Assembly: GCA_913046825.1 (NCBI GenBank)
Contig: CAJWTF010000006.1
Span: forward strand, 1 to 62,367
Origin: an uncultured Rickettsiales bacterium
Lineage (GTDB): Bacteria > Pseudomonadota > Alphaproteobacteria > UBA8366
Length of the DNA: 62,367 nucleotides
Direction of reading: 5' to 3'
Shown here in pieces: positions 18,320 through 28,140 of this stretch (position 1 is the stretch's first letter; each line of letters opens with the position of its first letter). A program made the translations under genes and the position numbers. The notes beneath the pieces were generated by a model. The model saw only the letters and a list, made by a program, of their open reading frames with translations, was not told where the DNA came from and did no database searches.

Positions 18320-19300
18320 ATGAAGCGCGTTGCGCGAATTCTTATAATTGTACTATTTGCCACGATTATTTGCGCTGGCGGCATTTTCTACTGGGCTTAT
18401 CAAGGCTTTCACAATCCGGGACCACTTAAGACTGCGAGCCGTTTGATTATTCCCAAAGGCACCAGTCTCAAAAATATTGCGGCACTTCTCCTCAAAGCAG
18501 GAATCATCGCCCGGCCCGAGATATTTATCTGGGGCGCCCGTCTGTCCGGCGAAGGCAGAACGATTAATGCCGGAGAATATGACTTCCAGGCGACGATGAG
18601 CCCACGCCAAGTTTTGACCACGCTGACTTCCGGAAAGATTGTTTTGCGGCGGGTCACAATTCCTGAAGGTCTGAGTTCTTTTGAAATCGCCGCCCTGCTG
18701 AATCAAACGCCCGCCTTGCACGGAACCATTGCCTCCTCGAAGGAAGGCAGCTTACTGCCGGAAACATACAGCTACGCATTCGACGATACGCGATCCGAGT
18801 TAATGCGCCGAATGAACGCCGCTATGCGCGATACTCTCCACTCTCTCTGGAAAGGGCGTGCGCCCGACCTCCCATTCGACACTCCGGAAAAGGCACTGAT
18901 TCTCGCCTCTATCGTCGAGAAGGAGACTGGGATCGTAGCGGAACGCCCGCGCGTTGCAGCCGTCTTCATCAACCGTTTGCGTAAAAAAATGCGACTGCAG
19001 TCTGATCCGACCGTTGTCTACGGTATTACCTTGGGCGAACACCCACTTGGTCGTGCCTTGACGCGCAGGGACCTCGAGACGGATACGCCGTACAACACCT
19101 ATCGCATCGCAGCTCTACCGCCGGGCGCTATCTGTAATCCGGGAAAGGACGCCATCGCAGCCGTCCTCAACCCCTTGGTCAGCGACGAATTCTATTTCGT
19201 CGCCGATGGGACCGGCGGACACGTCTTTGCTAAAACGTTGGCCGAACACAATCGTAATGTTGCACGGTGGCGCCGTTTGCAGAAAAAGAAGAAGCGCTAA
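18320..19300 (+). CDS. mltG: Endolytic murein transglycosylase MltG
   Basis: A 326-residue YceG-family protein with a single N-terminal membrane anchor (about 5-27: ARILIIVLFATIICAGGIFY), a LysM-like region around IPKGTSLKNIAALLLKAGI, and the catalytic YceG domain with the essential Glu in ILASIVEKETG (about residues 194-204) and the RLQSDPTVVYGI and TPYNTYRIAALPPGAICNPG signatures. It cuts nascent glycan strands in the periplasm. Placement after fabF is conserved in proteobacteria. Its 3' end overlaps the convergent SDR by 4 nt. Confidence 0.95.
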   Translation: MKRVARILIIVLFATIICAGGIFYWAYQGFHNPGPLKTASRLIIPKGTSLKNIAALLLKAGIIARPEIFIWGARLSGEGRTINAGEYDFQATMSPRQVLTTLTSGKIVLRRVTIPEGLSSFEIAALLNQTPALHGTIASSKEGSLLPETYSYAFDDTRSELMRRMNAAMRDTLHSLWKGRAPDLPFDTPEKALILASIVEKETGIVAERPRVAAVFINRLRKKMRLQSDPTVVYGITLGEHPLGRALTRRDLETDTPYNTYRIAALPPGAICNPGKDAIAAVLNPLVSDEFYFVADGTGGHVFAKTLAEHNRNVARWRRLQKKKKR

Positions 19301-20085
19301 AGGCCATTGTCATCCGATACCGCCGGTTTGGCCGGGAGGCGGCGCATGAGAGCCCGCAATAAGGCGGGAGGGCACATACCGCCCAACAACCAAATGCCTA
19401 AATACAGAGGCCAAGGAAATGCGATACGCGCTCGGTTCTTCTGAAGACCCTTCGCAATAACCCTAGCCGCTGTCTCACCTGTCATGATGAACGGCATTGG
19501 AAAAGAGTTCGCGTCAGTCATTCTGCTGTGAACGAAACCGGGGCAGATGACGGAAACCGCCACACCCCGCTGCGACGCCGATATCCGGAACGCTTCTCCG
19601 AAATGCCGGACGGCGGCTTTGCTGGCGCCGTAGGCGGGAGCACTCGGTAGTGGCAAGAATCCCGCAAGCGACGAGACAATGGCAATTTGCCCATGTTCTC
19701 TCTGCGACATAACGTCGAATCCCGGCAACACAGTATTCAAGACGCCGTCCAAATTAACGTCGAAAATTCGACGCGCTTGATCAGATGGCTCTACACCTCC
19801 CGACGTACCGCCGGAGATACCTGCATTCGCGATAATAATGTCCAAAGGCACCTGTCGGTCCGATTGGGATATCCAGTTCGACATGCGGGCCGGGTCAGTT
19901 ACATCGAGCACAATCGTGGACACCGATGCCCCAGCTTCTTCGCAGACACCAGCAACATCGGACAATCTCTCTGAATTTCGTCCGGCCAGAAAAAGCGTGA
20001 CCGACGGCCCGGCATAATGACAGGCCAACGCTTCCCCAATACCGCTGGATGCACCGGTGATAAGGATCGACTTAGGATGCCGCAT
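19297..20085 (-). CDS. Short-chain dehydrogenase/reductase
   Basis: A 262-residue SDR: ILITGASSGIGEALA (cofactor loop, about 7-20), IIANAGIS, a Ser in IAIVSSLAG and catalytic YGASKAAVRHFGEA (about 157). The C-terminal part is hydrophobic (LYLGIWLLGGMCPPALLRALM), suggesting membrane association. Substrate unknown. Such an SDR next to fabF-mltG is common in alphaproteobacteria. It is divergent from yicC with a 79 bp gap. Confidence 0.88.
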   Translation of the reverse strand: MRHPKSILITGASSGIGEALACHYAGPSVTLFLAGRNSERLSDVAGVCEEAGASVSTIVLDVTDPARMSNWISQSDRQVPLDIIIANAGISGGTSGGVEPSDQARRIFDVNLDGVLNTVLPGFDVMSQREHGQIAIVSSLAGFLPLPSAPAYGASKAAVRHFGEAFRISASQRGVAVSVICPGFVHSRMTDANSFPMPFIMTGETAARVIAKGLQKNRARIAFPWPLYLGIWLLGGMCPPALLRALMRRLPAKPAVSDDNGL

Positions 20086-20164
20086 GCCGGAAAATTTGTA
20101 ACCTTTCGGGCGGTTCGCTTGTTGAGTGTTCGAGGCGGCGATATATTGCGCTCACTGATGAACC

Positions 20165-21073
20165 GTGTCCAATGAGGATTACCTTTTGCCCTTTGCAAGC
20201 ATGACCGGATTTGCCCGAACGAGCGGCCAGTTTGAAAGGGACCGCTGGACATGGGAAGCGAAGTCCGTAAATGGTCGCTCACTCGATGTAAGGGTCAAAG
20301 CTCCGTATGGATATGACCGCATCGAGTTGCCGACGAAGAAACTCACTTCCGAACGGCTTGACCGAGGGTCTGTCTCGCTTACCCTCACAATCGAATCAGA
20401 ACGCACCGCGAGCACTCTTCAAGTCAATCGCAGCCTGTTGGACGACTTGATAGCATTGCATGGAGAAATGGTCGGCCAGGTCGCACCTGACCTTCCGAAA
20501 ATTGAGACTCTGCTAACCATCAAAGGGGTGGTCGAAGCCGCCGAGTCCGCGGAGACAGAGGACGATACCGAGAAACGAGAATTGGCGATCATGCAGGGTC
20601 TCACCGAGGCGCTCAATGGTTTGATCGCCTCTCGCGGTGCTGAAGGCGATCGCTTGCATGCATTAATCGAGGATTACGTCAGCAATTTGGAAAACCTCTG
20701 TCACGATGCCCGGAATTCTGATGGGGCGCGGGTCAATGATATCCGAGACAGATTGCGACGCCAACTCGACGAGTTAATGGAAACACCAAATTCGGTCAAC
20801 GAAGAAAGATTGGCCCAGGAAGTTGCTCTCCTCGCGACCAAAGCCGATGTACGCGAAGAAATCGACCGCCTTGAAGCACATTGCGCGGCCAGCCGCATTC
20901 TCTTAGCGGATTCCGGCCCTGTTGGCAGGCGCCTTGATTTCCTCTGCCAGGAGCTGAATAGAGAAGCCAATACGCTATGCTCAAAATCTGCCAGCGAAGA
21001 GCTGACACGGATAGGGCTAAAAATGAAAGCGGTGATAGATCAGTTTCGGGAACAGGCGCAGAACGTGGAGTAA
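20165..21073 (+). CDS. YicC family endoribonuclease
   Basis: About 302 residues from a GTG at 20165. The family N-terminus ASMTGFARTSGQFE begins at residue 12, followed by WEAKSVNGRSLDVRVKAP; the C-terminal half has LDFLCQELNREANTLCSKS, the YicC C-terminal signature. YicC homologues cleave RNA; the details in this organism are unknown. The start is uncertain: no good ribosome site precedes the GTG, and the ATG at 20201 lies inside the conserved SMTGF motif. It is 4 nt upstream of gmk, the usual yicC-gmk pairing. Confidence 0.9.
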   Translation: MSNEDYLLPFASMTGFARTSGQFERDRWTWEAKSVNGRSLDVRVKAPYGYDRIELPTKKLTSERLDRGSVSLTLTIESERTASTLQVNRSLLDDLIALHGEMVGQVAPDLPKIETLLTIKGVVEAAESAETEDDTEKRELAIMQGLTEALNGLIASRGAEGDRLHALIEDYVSNLENLCHDARNSDGARVNDIRDRLRRQLDELMETPNSVNEERLAQEVALLATKADVREEIDRLEAHCAASRILLADSGPVGRRLDFLCQELNREANTLCSKSASEELTRIGLKMKAVIDQFREQAQNVE

Positions 21074-21077
21074 TGTT

Positions 21078-21719
21078 TTGAACGGTGATTTAAGAATCCA
21101 GCGCCGTGGATTGATGTTCGTACTCTCCTCTCCATCGGGGGCAGGCAAGACGACAATCTCCCGCGCTATACTCGAGCGAGATTCCAGTATCGTCATGTCG
21201 GTCTCCATGACCACGCGCGCGAAACGGCCCGGCGAAGTGGCGGCGCGAGATTATCATTTTGTCGACACAGCTGATTTCAACATGATGGTCAACCGGGGCG
21301 AAATGTTAGAATACGCAAAAGTATTTGATCATTACTACGGAACGCCAAAGGGGCCGGTCATGGAAGCATTGGACTCGGGCAAGGACGTTCTGTTCGATAT
21401 TGATTGGCAGGGTACACAGCAATTGGTGGAGAAGGCCCGTGCCGATCTCGTCAGTGTTTTCATTCTCCCTCCATCGACAACGGAGTTGGAAAAACGCCTA
21501 CGAGGCCGCGCTCAAGATTCTCCGGAAGTAGTCGCCAGTAGAATGCAACGGGCACCGGATGAAATGAGCCATTTCCCGGAATACGACTACATCATCGTCA
21601 ATCGTGATGTAGAAATAAGTATAGAAATGGCGATGTCGATCCTGCAAGCAGAGCGGCTCAAACGAGAACGACAAACAGGTCTGGGGGAATTCGTCAAAGG
21701 TCTCCGAGAAGGCCGTTAA
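21078..21719 (+). CDS. gmk: Guanylate kinase
   Basis: A 213-residue kinase using a TTG start that gives NGDLRIQRRGLMFVLSSPSGAGKTT. P-loop SSPSGAGKTT (about 17-26), the GMP-binding SVSMTTRAKRPGEVAARDYHFVD and DIDWQGTQQL. It phosphorylates GMP to GDP. Length is standard; starting at the internal ATG (21114) would remove residues just before the P-loop that family members keep. Its 3' end overlaps convergent rsmA by 26 nt. Confidence 0.95.
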   Translation: MNGDLRIQRRGLMFVLSSPSGAGKTTISRAILERDSSIVMSVSMTTRAKRPGEVAARDYHFVDTADFNMMVNRGEMLEYAKVFDHYYGTPKGPVMEALDSGKDVLFDIDWQGTQQLVEKARADLVSVFILPPSTTELEKRLRGRAQDSPEVVASRMQRAPDEMSHFPEYDYIIVNRDVEISIEMAMSILQAERLKRERQTGLGEFVKGLREGR

Positions 21720-22554
21720 ACGCAACAGCAAGGGCGGAAAACTCTTCAACGTTTAACTCTTCCGCCCGTCGTCTGCCATCGATACCTGTTCGCGCAAGCA
21801 GTTCAGGCACAGAGACCCCCAGGCGGCCAAGTGAGCGACGCAAAGTCTTACGCCGTTGGCCGAAGGCCGCTGCCGTGACCACCTCGATATCTTGCCTCTC
21901 GCCCGGAAAGGCTGGCTGCTTGTGCGGAACAAGGCGTACCACAGCCGAATCCACACGCGGTGGAGGCGTAAAGGCACGCGCCGGAATGCGAAAAAGAAAC
22001 TTTGTCTTCGCGCACCAATTGCTCATGACCCCCAAACGCCCGTATGGTTTCTCGCCAGTGACCGCGGTGATCCGTTCCGCGACTTCCAATTGGAACATCA
22101 GCACCATCTCGGATACGTCGGCACCAAGAGCAAACCATCGGATCAGCAACGGGGTGGCAATATTGTATGGAAGATTTGCGACGATCCGAATTGGCGGTGG
22201 TCCCAATTCGGACACGTTCACCTCCAGGGCATCGCTATGGATGATTTCCAGCCGCCCCTCTGAGGCATCTACCAATGGACCGAGCGCGCCCACACACCGC
22301 TCATCGCGCTCTATGGCCACTACTCTTTCCGCACCTTCGATAAGTAGAGCGCGCGTCAATCCTCCCGGCCCCGGACCGATTTCAACTGTCGTACCAACAT
22401 TCAAATTATCGGCCAAGCTAGCGATCCGCCGAGTTAGGTTAAGGTCCAATAAAAAATGCTGGCCGAGTGCGCGTTTTGCATTCAGTCCATATTCGGCAAT
22501 CACCTCGCGAAGCGGAGGCAGCCGATCAATTGACGCGGCGTGAGACCTGATCAT
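21694..22554 (-). CDS. rsmA: 16S rRNA (adenine1518-N6/1519-N6)-dimethyltransferase
   Basis: 286 residues from the ATG at 22554, giving IRSHAASIDRLPPLREVIAEYG, the family N-terminus; a frame opening 11 codons earlier (22587) is possible but lies further inside pdxA. Motifs: KRALGQHFLLD, SAM loop VEIGPGPGGLTRALL, ERDERC, and the NLPYNIATPLL motif (NLPY type) for adenine N6 methylation. It dimethylates two adenines in helix 45 of 16S rRNA. It overlaps pdxA by 29 nt, keeping the lptD-surA-pdxA-rsmA order of proteobacteria. Confidence 0.95.
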   Translation of the reverse strand: MIRSHAASIDRLPPLREVIAEYGLNAKRALGQHFLLDLNLTRRIASLADNLNVGTTVEIGPGPGGLTRALLIEGAERVVAIERDERCVGALGPLVDASEGRLEIIHSDALEVNVSELGPPPIRIVANLPYNIATPLLIRWFALGADVSEMVLMFQLEVAERITAVTGEKPYGRLGVMSNWCAKTKFLFRIPARAFTPPPRVDSAVVRLVPHKQPAFPGERQDIEVVTAAAFGQRRKTLRRSLGRLGVSVPELLARTGIDGRRRAEELNVEEFSALAVAFNGLLGDL

Positions 22555-23572
22555 GCGATACCGTTTCGTTGCGGCGCCGGTTTTCAACCATCGACGCCGC
22601 CATCCTCAGCGCCGCGACAAAACTCGCTTCATCCGCGACTCCGGTACCGGCAATTTCCAACGCCGTCCCGTGATCGGGAGAGGTCCTGACGAATGGCAGT
22701 CCGAGCGTTATGTTCACGCCCGACCGAAAGTCGATTGTCTTCAGGGGAATGAGGGCTTGGTCGTGATACATGCACACCGCCGCGTCATAAGCGGATCGCG
22801 CCCGGTCATGAAAAAGCGTGTCGGCGGGCACCGGGCCGGTCACCGAATAACCTTCTCGCTTCAAGGTTTCGACTGCCGGCTGGATTATTTCAATTTCTTC
22901 CCGCCCCATCGTTCCTTCCTCACCGGCATGAGGATTCAATCCGGCAATCATGACATGGGGCCGATCAATGCCAAAATCCCGAACGAGCGATCGAACAGTC
23001 TCTTTCGTTGTCTCCTCGATGATCTCTTGGCAGAGTGAAGTGACGGCGGCCATAAGAGATTGGTGAACCGTGACCGGGACGACCCGGAGTTCCGCACAAG
23101 CGAGCATCATAACGGGAACGACATCGCTTCCCGCGAGAGATGCCAAGAACTCCGTATGTCCGGGGAAATTAAAGCCGCTATCATAGAGCGCTTTTTTTTG
23201 AATAGGGTTGGTCACAACAGCCGCAGCATCACCGGATTGAACTAATGCGACGGCGCGTTCGATCGAAGCGACAACCGCGCGGCTGTTCTTCAGTTGCGGT
23301 CGGCCGGGAATCGAACCGCCGTCCATCGACAACGCTAAGACAGGCAGCGCATGGGCGAATACATCGGACACCTCGGCCGGATTCTCAATCTCGCGAATCG
23401 GGATATCCCAATTCAACCGCTTATTGATCGCATTCAATCGATCCACATTGTCAATTGCGAAATATGGCGGCAATTCAGCTGCCCCATGTTCACGCCAGGC
23501 CTTGAGGGTTAACTCACCGCCGATACCGCTCGGCTCTCCCATAGTCACAGCGAGCGGGCGATGAGCGGTCAT
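22526..23572 (-). CDS. pdxA: 4-hydroxythreonine-4-phosphate dehydrogenase
   Basis: A 348-residue enzyme of pyridoxal phosphate synthesis. It begins LAVTMGEPSGIGGEL, and the three metal-binding histidines are in FPGHTEFLASL (about 147), MYHDQALIPLKTIDF (about 273) and TSPDHGTALEIAG (about 299). It oxidises 4-phosphohydroxy-L-threonine. Overlaps surA by 4 nt upstream and rsmA by 29 nt downstream. Confidence 0.95.
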   Translation of the reverse strand: MTAHRPLAVTMGEPSGIGGELTLKAWREHGAAELPPYFAIDNVDRLNAINKRLNWDIPIREIENPAEVSDVFAHALPVLALSMDGGSIPGRPQLKNSRAVVASIERAVALVQSGDAAAVVTNPIQKKALYDSGFNFPGHTEFLASLAGSDVVPVMMLACAELRVVPVTVHQSLMAAVTSLCQEIIEETTKETVRSLVRDFGIDRPHVMIAGLNPHAGEEGTMGREEIEIIQPAVETLKREGYSVTGPVPADTLFHDRARSAYDAAVCMYHDQALIPLKTIDFRSGVNITLGLPFVRTSPDHGTALEIAGTGVADEASFVAALRMAASMVENRRRNETVSHDQVSRRVN

Positions 23573-24870
23573 TGTCTGAGATCCACATAAGCGGACCGTC
23601 GCAGGTTCCGCATATATCTTTGCGCCCTTAAATGGACCTTTTCCCGACGCATGCGTACTTCAAGCTCTTCCGGGCTTGGCAATCCGGCCTCAATCTCCGC
23701 GCGAGTGCAGACCATTAATACTACAAACCCGTCTCGGACTTTCTGTGGTTCGCTGGAAACACCAATCGCCTGACGTAACAGCAATTCCACAAGCGGTCCC
23801 GACTCGCCTGAGCTCACCGTCTGTATTCGCTCCATACCGCCGGCGCGAATACGCCTTCCCGTTTCTACAAACGCGTCGCAACTCTTTGCGGTTTTCGAAA
23901 CTTCTTTCGCCAACTGGCGTTGACTTTCAATCTCCTCCGGGAGGGCGTTCGTCGGTATGGGCAAATGCATTTGCCGGTACTCCAACTTTTGACCTCCTTC
24001 GTTTTCGCCAGTCGGAAGACGGCGATCCAATAAATATAAAATATGGTAACCAATTAACGATCGCACAGGCTGTGATATTTGTCCTGGCTGCATGACTGAA
24101 ATTGTAGCCGCTAGTTCTTCATCCAACTCCGCATCCGTAATCCATCCAAGATCGCCGCCACTCCCGGCCGTCGTGCTCTGCGAAAACTCTCGCGCAAGCG
24201 CGTCAAACTTTGCACCATTTACGACTTGCTGAATTAAACGTTCGGCGGTTTCACGTATTCTTGGTTCTGCGTCGGGAGAATCAACACTAAGAAAAATTTC
24301 CGCTACCCGCAATTTCGGTTTTCCAAGAAGTTGTCTTAAGCGGGCCAGCTCACCGTTTACTTCGTCCTGGCCGACAGTAATTTGACGCGCGATCCGACGA
24401 TTTACGACCTTTATCCAAGCCAGTCGGGCCCTTGCCTGCGTCTCCATCGCCGAACGGTCCACGTTCCGCCGCCCGAGAAATGACCAAAGTTGAGCCTGGG
24501 TCATCTTGTTCCGACGCGCCAAGCCGAGAATCGTTCCATTAATCTCGCGCTGAGTTATACGAATATTCAGCCTCACGGCTTCCTGCAATTGTAGCTGTTC
24601 ATCGACCATGATTCGAAGCACTTGCGGTTCAATTCGCTTAAACACATCCTCTTGGGCCGGCAAGTTTGTGGTTGCTGCAACCAGTCGAACACGATTTTCT
24701 AGATCAAAGACGGAGATTATTTCGTCATTAATGATCGCCGCTATCCGGATTACATCCTGAGCCGTGCCGCCGATACTGACCGCTAGCCAGAAAATTATCG
24801 TTACGGGGAGTACCAATGCAATCCGACCAACGCGTCGGCAAAATGTCCCGGCAATTCGCACGCACCTCAT
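23569..24870 (-). CDS. surA: Periplasmic chaperone/peptidyl-prolyl isomerase, SurA-like
   Basis: 433 residues with an N-terminal signal (hydrophobic IALVLPVTIIFWLAVSIGGTAQD, cleavage after about residue 37). The N-terminal SurA domain (about 40-165) begins IRIAAIINDEIISVFDLENR. A parvulin-type domain follows (about 190-290) with FDALAREFSQSTTAGSGGDLGWI and the closing GYHILYLLDRR. Only one parvulin domain is evident, versus two in E. coli. It helps outer-membrane proteins such as LptD reach the BAM complex. It lies 4 nt after lptD, matching that role. Confidence 0.9.
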   Translation of the reverse strand: MRCVRIAGTFCRRVGRIALVLPVTIIFWLAVSIGGTAQDVIRIAAIINDEIISVFDLENRVRLVAATTNLPAQEDVFKRIEPQVLRIMVDEQLQLQEAVRLNIRITQREINGTILGLARRNKMTQAQLWSFLGRRNVDRSAMETQARARLAWIKVVNRRIARQITVGQDEVNGELARLRQLLGKPKLRVAEIFLSVDSPDAEPRIRETAERLIQQVVNGAKFDALAREFSQSTTAGSGGDLGWITDAELDEELAATISVMQPGQISQPVRSLIGYHILYLLDRRLPTGENEGGQKLEYRQMHLPIPTNALPEEIESQRQLAKEVSKTAKSCDAFVETGRRIRAGGMERIQTVSSGESGPLVELLLRQAIGVSSEPQKVRDGFVVLMVCTRAEIEAGLPSPEELEVRMRREKVHLRAQRYMRNLRRSAYVDLRQ

Positions 24871-24874
24871 TTCC

Positions 24875-27043
24875 CTATCCCGCGCTCGATTGTACTTGCC
24901 CCAAATGTCTGAAGATAAAGCGGAATAATATTCGGCTTTCCGGCTCTACATCAGCGTCCCGGGTGAAGCTACGTTGCGCTGTCGTCTCAAATGCGAAACA
25001 TTCATCCTCATACCGCGCGCTCAATGTATGCGCCAAAGAACCGCCGTTATCCGTTAGGTCGCGGTGCGTGCCGAGTGAGGCCGACCAAAATCGATTAATT
25101 CTCGAGTTTAGCGAAAGTCGCAATTCCTCCCGCCGCTCAGAATTACTGGCCGCAGTTCCCTGTTCAACATAGAAGTAATTTCCTGCGACCCTCATGGCGC
25201 TCGGCCCTAACGAAAACCCAATTGCAGAGCTTCGAGCTGACAAATTGGATTCGCTAAATCGGAACCGATATAATAAATCGACGTATTGATTGGGTTTTAT
25301 GTCAATGCGGCCAACGTAATCAGAAAATTCTTCCTCTACTAAGTTAGACGATCTTAAATCGTTATCAGTGTGGAAACGATAACTTTGTCCTAGAAAGCCG
25401 GTAATGTCTCCAATCCTCTCCCCGTACATTCCGAACTTAACCCCATATACAACGCGCGAGCCGCTGTCGACTTTATCGAGACCGGCGAAGCGATCAAGGC
25501 TCAGTAAGTTCGTATCATCGAGCTCGAAGGCGGTGTTTTCCTCATCGACGATTTGTTCTGGATTGCTGCCATTTGGCGCCACCATTCCTAACGCAATCGG
25601 TTCTATTACCTGCTTCAAGTTGCCGCTATGTCGAACAAACGGATATCTTGCCTCAATCGCCATTTGCGGGAAGACCCGACCTTTAAATGTTTCGTCATCA
25701 TCCGAAATTGGCGCATCATCGATCCAATATCCGTCGATTTGTGTCGTCGCGGTTGCGGTCGTGACTAGACCAAGATTCCACATCCGCCCAATTTTATAGC
25801 TTGGTTTAAACGAGATGCGCTGACTGTCAGTCCCTTCATCTCGAAACAACGTTCGTAGATTTGCATCCAATTGCCAGCGACCGCCAAGAGGGTCAGCTTC
25901 ACCCATATGATTAAAATCTAAAACCGGGGCGACAATGGGTTGTTCAGCGCTTCTGTCCGACCGCAAATCTTGGAACCAATAGGCATTGGCAGCCATGTAA
26001 TTACGCCGGCGGAATCCTTCTACGTTCGCATTCGAGCGCAACGTATTGCGATTAAGCTTAAAAAAGTCGAACTTGCGCAGATAGCTTTTGTCACTCGCTC
26101 GCTTGACGTCAAGCTTTGTGCGCCATGTCTCATCGAAATGGTACGCTCCCTCCACCGTGAAATGACCACGTACCCTATCACCTTTTACGGTAGCATTATC
26201 GGCATCGCCTTCTCTGCGCAGTGCTTCCGCGATGCTTCCCGAAAACACCAACTCACCGCTTTCAAATTTCTGCCGATACTCACCGCTCAAAACCAAACCT
26301 TCATCTTTGGTGTAAATTGGGTCGAGCGTGACGTCTTTATCCTCCCCAATCGGGATAAAATATGGGAGGCGTATGAATGCGCCAACATTGCCGCCTGTCC
26401 CAAAATCAGGAGCCAAGAACCCCGCCTTACGATCAACGGTCGGATCAGGATGCGATAAGTACGGAGAGTATGCGACCGGGAATTCCCAAATCTCGAGATA
26501 AACGTCCTTATATCGGATTTCCTGCGCTTCCTGGTCGTGTTCGACCCGTTCCGCTTTCAATTGCCATAACGGCGGGGCATCGGGGTCCTTCTCGCAAAGT
26601 TTACATGGCGAAAATACAGCGCGGCGCATTCTCGTTTTGTTGCCGTCTTTACGTTCAGCACTATTCGCGGCGAAGCGGCTCTCGTCTCTCAGCAGAACCT
26701 GGATACGCTCGATCACGCCCGTCTTCAATTGATCACTGAGTTCGACATATTCAGCAAAAATAACTTCGCCAGAAGGCTCATGGAGGACCACATCGCCCGA
26801 AGCACTAACTGTGTCCGTTTTTTGATTATAGCTGACAGTATCCGCAAGTAGCGAACGTTCGCCTTGAACGATCTCGACTTTACCCCGCGCGACTACGGTT
26901 CCCAGTTCTTCGTCGTAATTCATTTCGTCGGCCATCATCAGAACCGGCAGATCGGATGACAGCTGCTCACGCGCAATCGCAAGGTTCGCCATTAGCAGAA
27001 ACAGCATCGCAATCAATAAATTTCCCGTAAACCGCCCCATCAT
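24875..27043 (-). CDS. lptD: LPS assembly outer-membrane protein LptD
   Basis: A 722-residue protein with a signal peptide (LLIAMLFLLMANLAIA, cleavage near 24), a periplasmic LptA/OstA-like domain (about 35-130, VVARGKVEIVQGERSL, VSYNQKTDTVSASGDV), then the LptD beta barrel with EIWEFPVAYSPYLSHPDPTVDRKAGFLAP, split here only for quotation. Cysteines at 147 and 150 (SPCKLCEKD) and 682 near the C-terminus could form the disulfides needed for maturation, although the pattern differs from E. coli. It inserts LPS in the outer leaflet with LptE. It overlaps lptG by 4 nt. Confidence 0.95.
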   Translation of the reverse strand: MMGRFTGNLLIAMLFLLMANLAIAREQLSSDLPVLMMADEMNYDEELGTVVARGKVEIVQGERSLLADTVSYNQKTDTVSASGDVVLHEPSGEVIFAEYVELSDQLKTGVIERIQVLLRDESRFAANSAERKDGNKTRMRRAVFSPCKLCEKDPDAPPLWQLKAERVEHDQEAQEIRYKDVYLEIWEFPVAYSPYLSHPDPTVDRKAGFLAPDFGTGGNVGAFIRLPYFIPIGEDKDVTLDPIYTKDEGLVLSGEYRQKFESGELVFSGSIAEALRREGDADNATVKGDRVRGHFTVEGAYHFDETWRTKLDVKRASDKSYLRKFDFFKLNRNTLRSNANVEGFRRRNYMAANAYWFQDLRSDRSAEQPIVAPVLDFNHMGEADPLGGRWQLDANLRTLFRDEGTDSQRISFKPSYKIGRMWNLGLVTTATATTQIDGYWIDDAPISDDDETFKGRVFPQMAIEARYPFVRHSGNLKQVIEPIALGMVAPNGSNPEQIVDEENTAFELDDTNLLSLDRFAGLDKVDSGSRVVYGVKFGMYGERIGDITGFLGQSYRFHTDNDLRSSNLVEEEFSDYVGRIDIKPNQYVDLLYRFRFSESNLSARSSAIGFSLGPSAMRVAGNYFYVEQGTAASNSERREELRLSLNSRINRFWSASLGTHRDLTDNGGSLAHTLSARYEDECFAFETTAQRSFTRDADVEPESRILFRFIFRHLGQVQSSAG

Positions 27044-28134
27044 CCATCCTCAAGATGCAAGAGTAGGGCCAGTCCGATCATCAGAGTCACGCCCGCTGGC
27101 GTCCACGCCGCCAATTGGGTTGGCACGTTCGTCGAAAGTCCCAAGGCGTGGACCACGTCTCCTAAAACATACACGAGAAAACTGATCACCACGCCGCCGA
27201 CAACGGCAAAAATTGCACCCGATCGCTTATTGATATGAACGGTGAAAGCGGCCGCCACCAGAACCATCGCGCAGAGCAAAATCGGCAACGCCAACAAAGA
27301 GTAAAAATGCAGACGGTGGCGATGGCCGGAAAATCCTGCCGCTTCGAGTTCGGCAATAAACGTGGGCAAATCCCAAAATGACATTGTCTCCGGTGACGCA
27401 AAACTCTCCTGAATTTTCGTCAACGTCAGGTCAGATGGCAGTTCATATTTTGCGATCCGATGCGCGGCCCGATTCGGCGTGGAAATCCAGCCGTCGCGGA
27501 TATCCCAATAGCCTACTTTCAATTGCGCGGTCTCGGCATCAATACGACCGGTGAACTTGTCGCTACCCTCAAACAGAAAAATGATGACGTCGTGTAATTT
27601 CATTTCTTTTTGCGAGACGCGCAGAGCATGGATCACCGCTTGACCGCCCGCATCTGATTGACGAAGCCACAATCCATTCTTGGAGACCGCCAACATGCTG
27701 GTGGTTCGCTTGAGGTATTTCGCTTCTACATTCTCAAACTTCGACAACATGACAGCCGAAAACGGATTGAATATCGCGACCTGAAAAACACCGACGCCGA
27801 AGGTAAAAATCATGGCGGGTATCAAAAACTGCCATATTGAAACGCCGGCCGCACGGGCGATGATTATTTCATTGGCGTTCGCCAAACGCCAAAACGCGAA
27901 CATCGCCCCAAACAAAACCGTGAACGGCAGGATCGTTTCGGCCAGATGCGGCAGCTTGAATAGGCTCATCTGCAGGATAATGCTCATCGTCGCATCTTCC
28001 TTGCCGGATGCGCGACGCATCATCTCCACAACATCGAACATGAGCGCAATGCCCATCAAGGCAAAGAACGCTCCCGCCAGCCAGAACGCGTACTGGCGGC
28101 CTAAATAGCTCGATAAGGTCGGCGACAATCGCAC
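27040..28134 (-). CDS. lptG: LPS export permease LptG
   Basis: About 364 residues from a GTG at 28134 with a GAGGG ribosome site 6 nt upstream; a TTG two codons earlier (28140) is an alternative. The N-terminus LSPTLSSYLGRQYAFWL and first spans (about 14-40, 55-80, 95-115), the periplasmic jellyroll (120-260) and three C-terminal spans match the YjgP/YjgQ family. It works with LptF and LptB to extract LPS. It begins the lptG-lptD-surA-pdxA-rsmA operon; lptF is not adjacent but at 2439-3593. Confidence 0.92.
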   Translation of the reverse strand: MRLSPTLSSYLGRQYAFWLAGAFFALMGIALMFDVVEMMRRASGKEDATMSIILQMSLFKLPHLAETILPFTVLFGAMFAFWRLANANEIIIARAAGVSIWQFLIPAMIFTFGVGVFQVAIFNPFSAVMLSKFENVEAKYLKRTTSMLAVSKNGLWLRQSDAGGQAVIHALRVSQKEMKLHDVIIFLFEGSDKFTGRIDAETAQLKVGYWDIRDGWISTPNRAAHRIAKYELPSDLTLTKIQESFASPETMSFWDLPTFIAELEAAGFSGHRHRLHFYSLLALPILLCAMVLVAAAFTVHINKRSGAIFAVVGGVVISFLVYVLGDVVHALGLSTNVPTQLAAWTPAGVTLMIGLALLLHLEDG

Positions 28135-28140
28135 GTGCAA

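Noticed and set aside
22554..22587. Longer N-terminus for rsmA
   Set aside because: The extra 11 residues lie inside pdxA and do not resemble the family; the ATG at 22554 fits better.
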